Source: an uncultured Clostridia bacterium
Lineage (GTDB): Bacteria > Bacillota > Clostridia > Christensenellales > Maliibacteriaceae
Direction: 5' to 3'
Length of the DNA: 22,415 bases
Assembly (NCBI GenBank): GCA_934613185.1
Contig: CAKTSO010000014.1
Coordinates: 1-22,415, forward strand
Made by a program: the position numbers and the translations under genes
Notes under the pieces: model-generated
The model's input: the letters and a program-made list of their open reading frames with translations, nothing else
What the model was told of the DNA's origin: nothing
Databases searched by the model: none
In this document: positions 15,987 through 21,745 of the stretch, piece after piece
How the letters are laid out: each line of letters opens with the position of its first letter
Numbering within the stretch: the first letter of the stretch is position 1

Positions 15987-16697
15987 TTACAAAAGCGATT
16001 CCTCCCCGTGCGTCGATTTCTCCTGCGATTTTTTCTCCCCGTCCTTTTCGTTCACAAAGGTGGATTCGTAAATGCGCTGCATTTCCATATCGATCGTGGA
16101 CAGCGCGTCCGAGCAGGCGCGAAGGCGCTGCTGCATCTCCTCGCTCGTCGTGCCCCTGGATTTATAATGCAGGCGATGTTCGAGGCTCGCCCACATGTCC
16201 ATCGCGATCGTGCGGATTTGAACCTCCACCTGTGTTTCGCGTTTGCCGCCGGTCAGAAAAATCGGAACGGAAACGACCAGATGAAGGCTGCGATAGCCGT
16301 TGTCCTTCGGCTCGCTGATATAATCCTTGCGGCGAATGAGCGTGATATCATCCTGCGCCAAAAGCAACGACGCCACACGCTCGACATCCTCGACGTAATT
16401 GCAGATGACGCGGATGCCCGCAATGTCGTGCAATTCGTTTTCCAGCATTTCGACCGACAGCGGCAGCCCTTTTCTCTGGAGCTTCTGCGCAATGCTCATC
16501 GGCGTCTTCAGCCGCGCTTCGATATGATGGATCGGGTTATGCTCATAGCGGACGTTGAACGCGTCGTCCAGGATCTCGAGCTTGGTCTGCACTTCCTTGA
16601 TCGCCGCGCGATAAATCTGCATTAAATAGGAAAACTCTCGCAGCTGGCTTGCAAAAAGCTCCTGCTCGCCAACGGAAATCGACAGCTTTTTCTGCAT
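15987..16697 (-). CDS. relQ: Small alarmone synthetase, RelQ-type GTP pyrophosphokinase
   Basis: Single-domain RelA/SpoT synthetase that makes (p)ppGpp from ATP and GTP/GDP, without HD hydrolase or ACT/TGS domains. The 236-aa product contains HNPIHHIEARLKTPMSIAQK, ELHDIAGIRVIC, DYISEPKDNGYRSLHLVV and VEVQIRTIAMDMWASLEHRL, the synthetase-core motifs with the catalytic EVQIRT segment. A charged C-terminal tail (NEKDGEKKSQEKS) extends past the usual RelQ end. ATG at 16697 is preferred because GAGG lies 8 nt upstream; the TTG just before it is less likely. It has its own promoter and ends at the terminator shared with gdhA. relQ is used in the family sense; RelP is less likely because of the HNPIHHIEARLK signature. 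Confidence 0.9.
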   Translation of the reverse strand: MQKKLSISVGEQELFASQLREFSYLMQIYRAAIKEVQTKLEILDDAFNVRYEHNPIHHIEARLKTPMSIAQKLQRKGLPLSVEMLENELHDIAGIRVICNYVEDVERVASLLLAQDDITLIRRKDYISEPKDNGYRSLHLVVSVPIFLTGGKRETQVEVQIRTIAMDMWASLEHRLHYKSRGTTSEEMQQRLRACSDALSTIDMEMQRIYESTFVNEKDGEKKSQEKSTHGEESLL

Positions 16698-16765
16698 CAA
16701 TGAAACCTCGTTTCTCCCGCGCCGCGCACGAACGTTCCCGCGCGGTCGGTAACTCTGATACCTTT

Positions 16766-16794
16766 ATTGTAGCGCTTTTTTCCCGCGGTTTCCA
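16766..16794 (-). promoter_or_regulatory. relQ promoter
   Basis: TGGAAA (16794-16789, 4 of 6 consensus) and TACAAT (16771-16766, 5 of 6) have a 17-bp spacer on the minus strand. The start is predicted near 16760. Confidence 0.6.
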
Positions 16795-16857
16795 CTAAAA
16801 TCCCGCTGTTTTGTATCGCTGCCGCAAACGTGTTTCCCTTTCCCTCGCGATCGTCAT

Positions 16858-16891
16858 AAAAAAAGAGCGATGAAATTCACCGCTCTTTTTT
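16858..16891 (-). terminator. Terminator of the sodium/proline symporter gene
   Basis: A-run plus GAGCG pairs with CGCTC plus a T-run around an inner 10-nt segment. On the minus strand the stem is followed by TTTTTTT. It begins about 10 bases after the stop codon at 16902. It is symmetric enough to work in both directions, though no plus-strand gene ends here. Confidence 0.85.
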
Positions 16892-16901
16892 CGTTTTCGT
16901 T

Positions 16902-18350
16902 TTACTTTTCCGGCTGACTTGCGCGGTCGAACAGTGCCTCGACCTGCGCACTCGGCGCGGGCGTGGCAAGCGTGACGATCACGGCCGCCAGAAGGCTTGC
17001 GAAGAAACCGGGGATGATCTCGTAGATGCCGCTGCCCGATTTCAGGAAGATCAGCCACAGCACGTCGACCACCGCGCCCACGACGATGCCCGCAACCGCG
17101 CCTTTGAAGTTAAAGCGCTTCCAGAACAGCGACAGCAGGATCGTCGGACCGAACGCCGCACCGAACAGGCCCCAGGCGTTCTCGACAAGGCTCATGATCG
17201 TGCCGCTGCCGGGATTGGACGCGATCAAAAGAGCGACGACGGAAATGATGATGACGACCACACGGCCCGCCCAGAGCATTTCACGGTCGGAAGCGTTTTT
17301 GCGGAACACGGGCTTGTAGACATCGCTGGCAAACGCCGACGCAGAGGCAAGCAGCTGCGAGTCCGCCGTGCTCATCGCCGCGGCGAGGATCGCCGACAAA
17401 AGCAGGCCGGAGACAAGCGGCGGGAAGATGCGGCGCACCATCGTGATGAACACGGTGGAAGAATCGTCGATCTCGCCCAAGAACAGGCGGCCCGCCACGG
17501 CGGAGACCGCGGACATGATCAGGATGATCGTCGTCCAGGAAATACCGATGACGCTCGACTTGCGAAGCTCACGCTCGGAACGAAGCGACATGAATCGAAT
17601 GATGATATGCGGCATGCCGAAGTATCCGAGACCCCAGCCGAGGCCGGAGACGATCTCTTTCCAGTTCGTCGCAAAGCTGAAGAACCCTTCGGGCAGCGGA
17701 TGCGCCGTCATGCTGCCGTCTTTGACGAGGAACAGCGCGAAAATCGGCGCGATCAAAAGCGCCGCCAGCATGAGCATGCCCTGGAAGAAGTCCGTCCAGC
17801 ACACGGCGTTGAAGCCGCCGAGGAACGTATAGACGATGATGATCGCCGCCGCGCCGTACATGGCGACGGTCGCGTCGATGTCCATGACCGTGTTGAACAG
17901 CGTGCCGCAGGCCTTGATGCTCGAGGCGGCATAAACGGTGTAGGCCACGATGAAAATCACCGCGCAGATCATCTGAAGCGCACGGCTCTTGGAAAGGAAG
18001 CGGTTCGTCAGATACTGCGGGATCGTGATGGAATCGTTCGCCGCGATCGAGAAACGACGAAGACGCGGCGCCTCGAAGATCCAGCTCGTGGCATAGCCGA
18101 GGCCGAGACCGATCGCGATCCACGTCTGCCCCATGCCGTAAAGATAGATCGACGCGGGAAGCCCCATCAGCACCCAGGCGCTCATGTCCGAAGCGCCCGC
18201 GGACAGCGCGGAGACCCACGCGCCCATCTGGCGGCCGCCGAGGAAGTAATCCTTCTCGCCGCTGTCTTTGGAGCGGAAGAAGAAGTACAGCCCGATCCCG
18301 ATCATGAAGACGAAATACAGGCAAAATACGATAAGTTCGGTTACGTTCAT
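16902..18350 (-). CDS. putP: Sodium/proline-type symporter (SSS family, PutP-like)
   Basis: Integral membrane transporter of the sodium:solute symporter family with about 13 hydrophobic segments and 482 aa, close to Escherichia coli PutP. Key segments are GGRQMGAWVSALSAGASDMS in TM2 (sodium/substrate site) and LLLSAILAAAMSTADSQLL, where the adjacent Ser-Thr matches the PutP sodium ligands. FGMPHIIIRFMSLRSERELR is a typical PutP cytoplasmic loop. There are two in-frame ATGs: AAGGGG directly abuts the one at 18356 but is 6 nt from the one at 18350, so 18350 (MNVTELIVF) is the likely start. Proline is the best substrate guess; other solutes of the family cannot be excluded. It is monocistronic. 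Confidence 0.92.
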   Translation of the reverse strand: MNVTELIVFCLYFVFMIGIGLYFFFRSKDSGEKDYFLGGRQMGAWVSALSAGASDMSAWVLMGLPASIYLYGMGQTWIAIGLGLGYATSWIFEAPRLRRFSIAANDSITIPQYLTNRFLSKSRALQMICAVIFIVAYTVYAASSIKACGTLFNTVMDIDATVAMYGAAAIIIVYTFLGGFNAVCWTDFFQGMLMLAALLIAPIFALFLVKDGSMTAHPLPEGFFSFATNWKEIVSGLGWGLGYFGMPHIIIRFMSLRSERELRKSSVIGISWTTIILIMSAVSAVAGRLFLGEIDDSSTVFITMVRRIFPPLVSGLLLSAILAAAMSTADSQLLASASAFASDVYKPVFRKNASDREMLWAGRVVVIIISVVALLIASNPGSGTIMSLVENAWGLFGAAFGPTILLSLFWKRFNFKGAVAGIVVGAVVDVLWLIFLKSGSGIYEIIPGFFASLLAAVIVTLATPAPSAQVEALFDRASQPEK

Positions 18351-18413
18351 GCGCATCCCCTTACATGAAATAATTTAATGAAATCCATATAATTTCATCA
18401 TCAAACGAATGCT

Positions 18414-18442
18414 ATTATACGCATCTGCCCTTGAGATTGCAA
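18414..18442 (-). promoter_or_regulatory. putP promoter and leader with inverted repeat
   Basis: TTGCAA (18442-18437) and TATAAT (18419-18414) have a 17-bp spacer on the minus strand. The 55-nt leader is very AT-rich and contains ATGAAAT and ATTTCAT words in inverted arrangement (about 18365-18398), which could be an operator or a weak RNA hairpin. Confidence 0.8.
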
Positions 18443-18523
18443 CCCATTTGCGTCATTTTACCCCCGTGTTTCGTCATCTTTTTTGTCATCCGCCGCCCGC
18501 TCTGTTCAAGGGCGTTTTTTCGG

Positions 18524-18542
18524 ACAGCTCGGCTGTTATTCT
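18524..18542 (+). promoter_or_regulatory. Possible promoter of the Cys/His metal-site gene
   Basis: TGTTATTCT (TATTCT at 18537-18542 preceded by TGT) resembles an extended -10 element with a weak match. It is directly preceded by the inverted repeat ACAGC-TCG-GCTGT (18524-18536). No convincing -35 is present. This is only a candidate. Confidence 0.3.
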
Positions 18543-18575
18543 TTTTTCATGACAACGACAAAAGGAGCACCCGCC

Positions 18576-19169
18576 ATGGCCGAATTGTATTACAGCCTCA
18601 CATCGAAAAAGAAACTCTTTCACCTTGCGTCCTGCAGCTGCCGATCTTATGAAGACGCTTCTTCCGGCGCACATTTCTTCGATGCGGCCGAAGCGCGAAA
18701 CGCTGGATACTATCCCTGCGGATGCTGCCTTCGCATCATGCAGCAATATTGGATACAGCAGGAGGCGATTCAACGTTTCTGCCGCAAAAGCGGACTCGTC
18801 GCCGAACTTCGCGAAAATACCGTACACATCGTCTCTGTCTCCGGCTGCTGGCGGATCACCGCGGAAAGCTACGGCGAAAAAACGGTATTATACCATCGAA
18901 GCACACAGTTCCGCCTTCATCCCGAGCCGAGTGCGATCGCCGGATTTCACCGTCAGCCCGTCGTCTGCGATTCAATCCTTTCTTATTTGGAGTATATCGC
19001 ATCGCACGATCGTTTTAAAAACATGCCGTATCTGACAAAACCGCATTCCGTCACGTTGACGAAGAAGGAGAAAAAGCTTCAAAAACGCTGCAAACGCAAA
19101 GAAAAGAAAGCCAATGCCTTTTATGTTTACAATCTGATCGACGAATTGCGTGCGATGAATTCGCTTTAA
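18576..19169 (+). CDS. Small protein with Ada-like Cys/His metal-binding domain
   Basis: A 197-aa protein, probably cytosolic (no signal peptide). Residues 5-52 read YYSLTSKKKLFHLASC...FFDAAEARNAGYYPCGCC. This matches the pattern of the small Ada-type metal-binding fold, in which H16 and C20 pair with C48 and C51 after an AxxxGYxPCxxC turn; C22 and C50 are additional cysteines. The middle is a beta-rich segment of unknown type, and the C-terminal third is a Lys-rich helix-like stretch (KKEKKLQKRCKRKEKKA) that could bind nucleic acid. AAAGGAG lies 8 nt before the ATG at 18576. The frame is open to 18483 but the upstream part looks non-coding. Function is unknown; DNA or RNA contact is only a guess. 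Confidence 0.75.
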   Translation: MAELYYSLTSKKKLFHLASCSCRSYEDASSGAHFFDAAEARNAGYYPCGCCLRIMQQYWIQQEAIQRFCRKSGLVAELRENTVHIVSVSGCWRITAESYGEKTVLYHRSTQFRLHPEPSAIAGFHRQPVVCDSILSYLEYIASHDRFKNMPYLTKPHSVTLTKKEKKLQKRCKRKEKKANAFYVYNLIDELRAMNSL

Positions 19170-19307
19170 AAGGACTTGCAAATAACGGCTTTTCGAAATC
19201 GGCATGCAAAACTGCCGTTCCCGCCGCAATTTGTTTTTCTTTCATTATATTATCTGCACGATAAAACCGAATCGCATATGTTATCTTTATCCTTATCCTC
19301 TTTCATC
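19170..19307. other. Intergenic region, convergent gene ends
   Basis: An AT-rich spacer between the plus-strand metal-site gene and the terminator of the minus-strand acetamidase gene. A weak CGGCA/TGCCG hairpin (19200-19217) lacks a T-run. I see nothing else in it. Confidence 0.5.
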
Positions 19308-19346
19308 AAAAAAACACCCCGCAGTGAGACGCATCCCTGCGGGGCG
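19308..19346 (-). terminator. Terminator of the acetamidase/formamidase gene
   Basis: On the minus strand CGCCCCGCAG pairs with CTGCGGGGTG (one G-U) around a 12-nt loop and is followed by TTTTTTT (19314-19308). It begins about 20 bases after the stop codon. Confidence 0.92.
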
Positions 19347-19367
19347 TTGACCTTTATGAACCTATTG

Positions 19368-20264
19368 TCACAGCAGCTGATACCCGTACGCCGCAAGCAC
19401 GTCGAGCGGCAGCTCCATGCGGACCGTCATCAGCGGATCGACGATCTGACAGACGACAAGATCGCCCACGAGCGACAGCAGCATGCACGCCGCGATCGCA
19501 TCGAGACCGCACTTTTCCACAAGGAAATCGCGCATCGCGCGAGACGCCATCACGCTGGCATCGTCAAGCGTCGGCGCGGACTGGATCGTCATAAAGTGCG
19601 TGTCGTTGACGAGCGCGGGCGTGGGCAGCGTCGTGTTCTTCAGCACCTGGACGCGCACCTGCGCCGCACCGCGGCACTCCATGCCGCAGGAAGCAACTTC
19701 GCCGTCGCCCATGCGGGCATGCAGGTCGCCGATGCAAAGCAGCGCGCCGGGCGTGTTGACGGGAAGATAGACGACCGTCCCCTGCGTGATGCGGCGGCAG
19801 TCCATATTGCCGCCGTGCAGGCCCGGCGTCTTGGTGTCGATCGAAGCGCCGTCGGCAGGCGCGGTCGCGATGACGCCGATCATGATATCAAGATCCACGC
19901 GCAGTTTTTCGTCAAAGACGATCTGATTGTTTTCGATCTTGAAAATGCGCGGCAGCTTGCACGTCACCACATCGTCAAACGGGCCGGAGCCGGGCGTCGT
20001 GCGGACGATGCCGGTGTCGGCGACTTCCAGCTTCTGAATCTCGACGCGCAGCACATCGCCGACTTCCGCGCCGTCCACATACAGCGGCCCCGTCACCGGG
20101 TTGGAATACATCCGCGGCAGCGTCGGGCCGTCTTCCGTGACAATGCTGTCGTCAAAGCAGTCGCGCGTCACAAAACGCACAACGTCGCCGCTTTGGCAGT
20201 GCGCCGCAGGTTCGTTCGCATCGCTCAATACGCCGAGCGCATAATCTCTTGAAATCTCAATCAT
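19368..20264 (-). CDS. Acetamidase/formamidase family protein
   Basis: Amidohydrolase of the FmdA/AmdA family that releases ammonia from short amides such as formamide or acetamide. The 298-aa product carries the family signature GDLHARMGDGEVASCGMEC (about residues 179-197), the upstream NPVTGPLYVDGAEVGDVL segment and the TPGLHGGNMDCRRIT segment with likely metal-binding residues. Its length fits the short bacterial branch. AAGGGG lies 10 nt before the ATG. It stands alone between its own promoter and terminator, with no amide transporter next to it. Substrate cannot be set from sequence; ammonia released could feed the GdhA/GlmS nitrogen node encoded nearby, which is inference only. Confidence 0.92.
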   Translation of the reverse strand: MIEISRDYALGVLSDANEPAAHCQSGDVVRFVTRDCFDDSIVTEDGPTLPRMYSNPVTGPLYVDGAEVGDVLRVEIQKLEVADTGIVRTTPGSGPFDDVVTCKLPRIFKIENNQIVFDEKLRVDLDIMIGVIATAPADGASIDTKTPGLHGGNMDCRRITQGTVVYLPVNTPGALLCIGDLHARMGDGEVASCGMECRGAAQVRVQVLKNTTLPTPALVNDTHFMTIQSAPTLDDASVMASRAMRDFLVEKCGLDAIAACMLLSLVGDLVVCQIVDPLMTVRMELPLDVLAAYGYQLL

Positions 20265-20323
20265 GATCTTCTTTCCCCTTGTTAAAATTGCCGCGAACCT
20301 TTCATCCGACGTCCGCTGTTGCC

Positions 20324-20332
20324 ATTATATCA
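20324..20332 (-). promoter_or_regulatory. Promoter of the acetamidase gene (extended -10)
   Basis: TGATATAAT on the minus strand (TATAAT at 20329-20324) is an extended -10 element without a clear -35. The TGA of this element is also the stop codon of the upstream 40-aa ORF. The start is predicted near 20317, leaving a leader of about 53 nt. Confidence 0.6.
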
Positions 20333-20452
20333 TACTTCCCGCCGCCGGAACATGACTTTTCCTGTCGTTTTCCGCTTCGTATAAGTATCTTTTACTTCTT
20401 TCCCTTGCTCGTTTTCAAGTTCAAGATTTTCGGTTGCTTTATTTTCTTCCAT
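20330..20452 (-). CDS. Small charged ORF, 40 aa, unknown
   Basis: A short frame beginning MEENKATENLELENEQGKEV and ending in a basic GKVMFRRREV tail. It has a reasonable ribosome-binding site (TTGGAG, 7 nt before the ATG at 20452). It lies in the AT-rich block, downstream of the terminator that follows the 65-aa paralogues, and its stop codon is inside the acetamidase promoter. I recognise no family. The acidic N-terminal half and basic C-terminal end are unusual for random sequence, but the length makes this uncertain. The spacer upstream (20453-20533) holds the palindrome GATAATTATC (20474-20483) and no clear promoter. Confidence 0.4.
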   Translation of the reverse strand: MEENKATENLELENEQGKEVKDTYTKRKTTGKVMFRRREV

Positions 20453-20533
20453 TATAATTCTCCAAGTTATAATGATAATTATCCCTTATTCTGTGTTCGT
20501 TCTTTATTCGGTCTGCTCCCACATAAAAGACCA

Positions 20534-20563
20534 TATAAAAATAAGCGTTGTAAAACGCTTATT
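20534..20563 (-). terminator. Terminator of the 65-aa paralogue pair
   Basis: A perfect 10-bp stem, AATAAGCGTT paired with AACGCTTATT around TTAC (20563-20540), followed by TTTATA on the minus strand. The stop codon TAA of the last 65-aa gene is part of the stem. Confidence 0.85.
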
Positions 20564-20756
20564 CATCAATCATGGACTCTATTTGGCATAATTTTTTACC
20601 AAATTCATCATATATCTGCTCAAATAAGCCGTTGTTTGCATCCAGCCCTCTTTGCCAAGTACCGTTTTTTCTTGCTTCTGCTTCTATTTCATCACATTTA
20701 TTAACATACTCTCCAGCCAGTTCCATCACTATTTTTTTAGCCTCTTCTCTCGTCAT
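20559..20756 (-). CDS. 65-aa protein of unknown family, paralogue A (second in operon)
   Basis: A small soluble, helix-rich, charged protein starting MTREEAKKIVMELAGEY. It is 37/65 identical to the neighbouring paralogue, with a fully conserved centre NGTWQRGLDANNGLF (residues 31-45), MTREEA at the start and SMIDE at the end. GGAGG lies 8 nt before the ATG inside a stretch shared with the paralogue. In the conserved centre 8 of 15 codons differ between copies and all changes are synonymous, which is strong evidence for translation and selection. No family or function is recognised. Its AT-rich composition differs from the host genes. Tandem small paralogues beside an integration site can be immunity or antitoxin genes, but nothing here proves that. 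Confidence 0.85.
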   Translation of the reverse strand: MTREEAKKIVMELAGEYVNKCDEIEAEARKNGTWQRGLDANNGLFEQIYDEFGKKLCQIESMIDE

Positions 20757-20802
20757 CCTCTCCGCCTCCGATCGCTGACTTATTTAAATGCTGTAAAAGT
20801 GC

Positions 20803-21000
20803 TTATTCATCAATCATGGATGCCAGAATCCTGAGCTTTTCTCTGGCTTCATCATCTACCTGTCGAAAGAGACCGTTGTTAGCGTCTAAACCTCTTTGCC
20901 AAGTGCCATTTCTTTTTGCTTCTTCAATGATTTCATTATGTTTTTGAAGTAAGTCCTGAAAAATTTTATCTGCCTGCTTATCGGCTTCTTCTCTTGTCAT
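20803..21000 (-). CDS. 65-aa protein of unknown family, paralogue B (first in operon)
   Basis: Paralogue of the next gene, starting MTREEADKQADKIFQDLLQK and sharing the NGTWQRGLDANNGLF core and SMIDE end. GGAGG lies 8 nt before the ATG. Its 3' flank (about 20775-20807) is recognisably related to the terminator behind paralogue A but the stem has decayed, so the two genes are probably read together. Its ATG overlaps by 4 bp the end of the frame in the decayed upstream gene, as expected if that gene was once the first member of the operon. A weak promoter candidate (AATAAT at 21029-21024 with a poor -35) could now drive it. Function unknown. Confidence 0.85.
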   Translation of the reverse strand: MTREEADKQADKIFQDLLQKHNEIIEEAKRNGTWQRGLDANNGLFRQVDDEAREKLRILASMIDE

Positions 21001-21593
21001 CTTTTCCGCCTCCGATAACCAATATTATTGCTCCTTGCAGCGCCTATCATAAAATCATGCATAAAGTTTTCGTGGTTTTGCCAATCTTTTGAGGCTTCAT
21101 CCGGATCATTCGGGGTCCTTGTAAATTGATTAGGTATATTTCTCATCACAACCGCGAAGTACATTAAGTCGATCATCAAGAAACAATGCCAAATCATCGC
21201 TGTTGAATGAAAAGTGTGTTTCGGCTACTGGGTGACTATTAAGAAACAATGGTGTCTTTCAATCTTTCTTCGAACCGATCTTCCGCAAGTATTCTGTCAG
21301 ATATTCCATAGCTTTTATAGATCGCCCCGTTTGAAAGAATGTCGCAAGCAGTTTCAGTATCAGCATGAATCGCTTCTTCAAGCTCTCAAAGCGTATGTTT
21401 TGATATCACTTTAACACAACAGTGTATCCGAATCAACAAACAATCCGCGGTATTTAGAGCATTCTTATAAGTTAAGATGAATCGTGCTTTCGGGTTTTCA
21501 GGCAATCTTTTGTTTAAAAAACGCTTCCATAAGGTTAAATAAGCCGGAAAAAGCATGCTGTTTTTTAGTAGTTGCGAATAGATTTTTCTTCAT
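20997..21593 (-). pseudogene. Multiply frameshifted gene remnant, about 200 codons, unknown family
   Basis: AGGAG about 10 nt upstream leads to an ATG at 21593 (MKKNLFATTK). That frame stops at 21498, but one base too many in an A6 run near 21563 would explain the switch to KNSMLFPAYLTLWKRF and LNKRLPENPKARFILTY in the next frame. Further protein-like pieces follow in alternating frames: ECSKYRGLFVDSDTLLC (near 21464-21414), ELEEAIHADTETACDILSNG (from 21385), NSHPVAETHFSFNSDDLALF (from 21240) and RTPNDPDEASKDWQNHENFM (near 21110). The last piece ends in ATGA overlap with paralogue B. Assembling them into one ancestral protein is inference. No family is recognised. At least three frameshifts and one in-frame stop would be needed. 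Confidence 0.45.
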
Positions 21594-21656
21594 GCTCTGC
21601 CCTCTCCTGTATCACTGACTGTTCAAAAATGCGCTAAAAGTCATATGAACAGGAAA
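21594..21656. other. Spacer with inverted repeat between gene remnant and tRNA terminator
   Basis: CTGTTCA (21619-21625) and TGAACAG (21646-21652) form an inverted repeat upstream of the decayed gene. It may be an old operator. No clear promoter hexamers are visible. Confidence 0.35.
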
Positions 21657-21658
21657 AC

Positions 21659-21688
21659 AAAAAAGAATGCCGATTCCTCAGCATTCCT
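21659..21688 (-). terminator. Terminator of the tRNA-Lys fragment
   Basis: AGGAATGC pairs with GCATTCTT (one G-U) around TGAGGAATCG, followed by a T-run on the minus strand. It lies 8 nt after the encoded CCA end, as for a native tRNA gene. Confidence 0.8.
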
Positions 21689-21695
21689 TCAGCTC

Positions 21696-21745
21696 TGGTG
21701 ATTCGTCGGGGATTCGAACCCCGGACCCTCTGATTAAAAGTCAGG
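21696..21745 (-). other. Truncated tRNA-Lys(TTT) 3' half: attachment-site scar of an integrated element
   Basis: On the minus strand the fragment runs from the anticodon arm CTGACTTTTAATCAG (anticodon TTT, Lys) through the variable loop, the T arm CCGGGGTTCGAATCCCCG and the acceptor strand ACGAATC to an encoded ACCA. The required 5' half (acceptor GATTCGT and D arm) is missing; integrase sequence is there instead. The expected base at position 27 (pairing A43) is C, so homology with tRNA begins about position 28. Tyrosine recombinases commonly use this part of tRNA genes, and the copy left at the far end of an element is just such a 3' fragment. The intact tRNA-Lys should lie beyond the right edge. 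Confidence 0.85.

Noticed and set aside
18483..18575. N-terminal extension of the Cys/His metal-site protein
   Set aside because: The AAAGGAG ribosome-binding site points to the ATG at 18576, and the upstream segment does not resemble protein and contains the candidate promoter.
20279..20704. 141-codon plus-strand frame, Phe/Ser/Leu rich
   Set aside because: It is antisense to the selected 65-aa gene and spans its terminator. Its residue content is that of antisense AT-rich DNA.
21214..21414. 66-codon plus-strand frame in the AT-rich block
   Set aside because: No ribosome-binding site or family signal. It is opposite protein-like segments of the decayed minus-strand gene.
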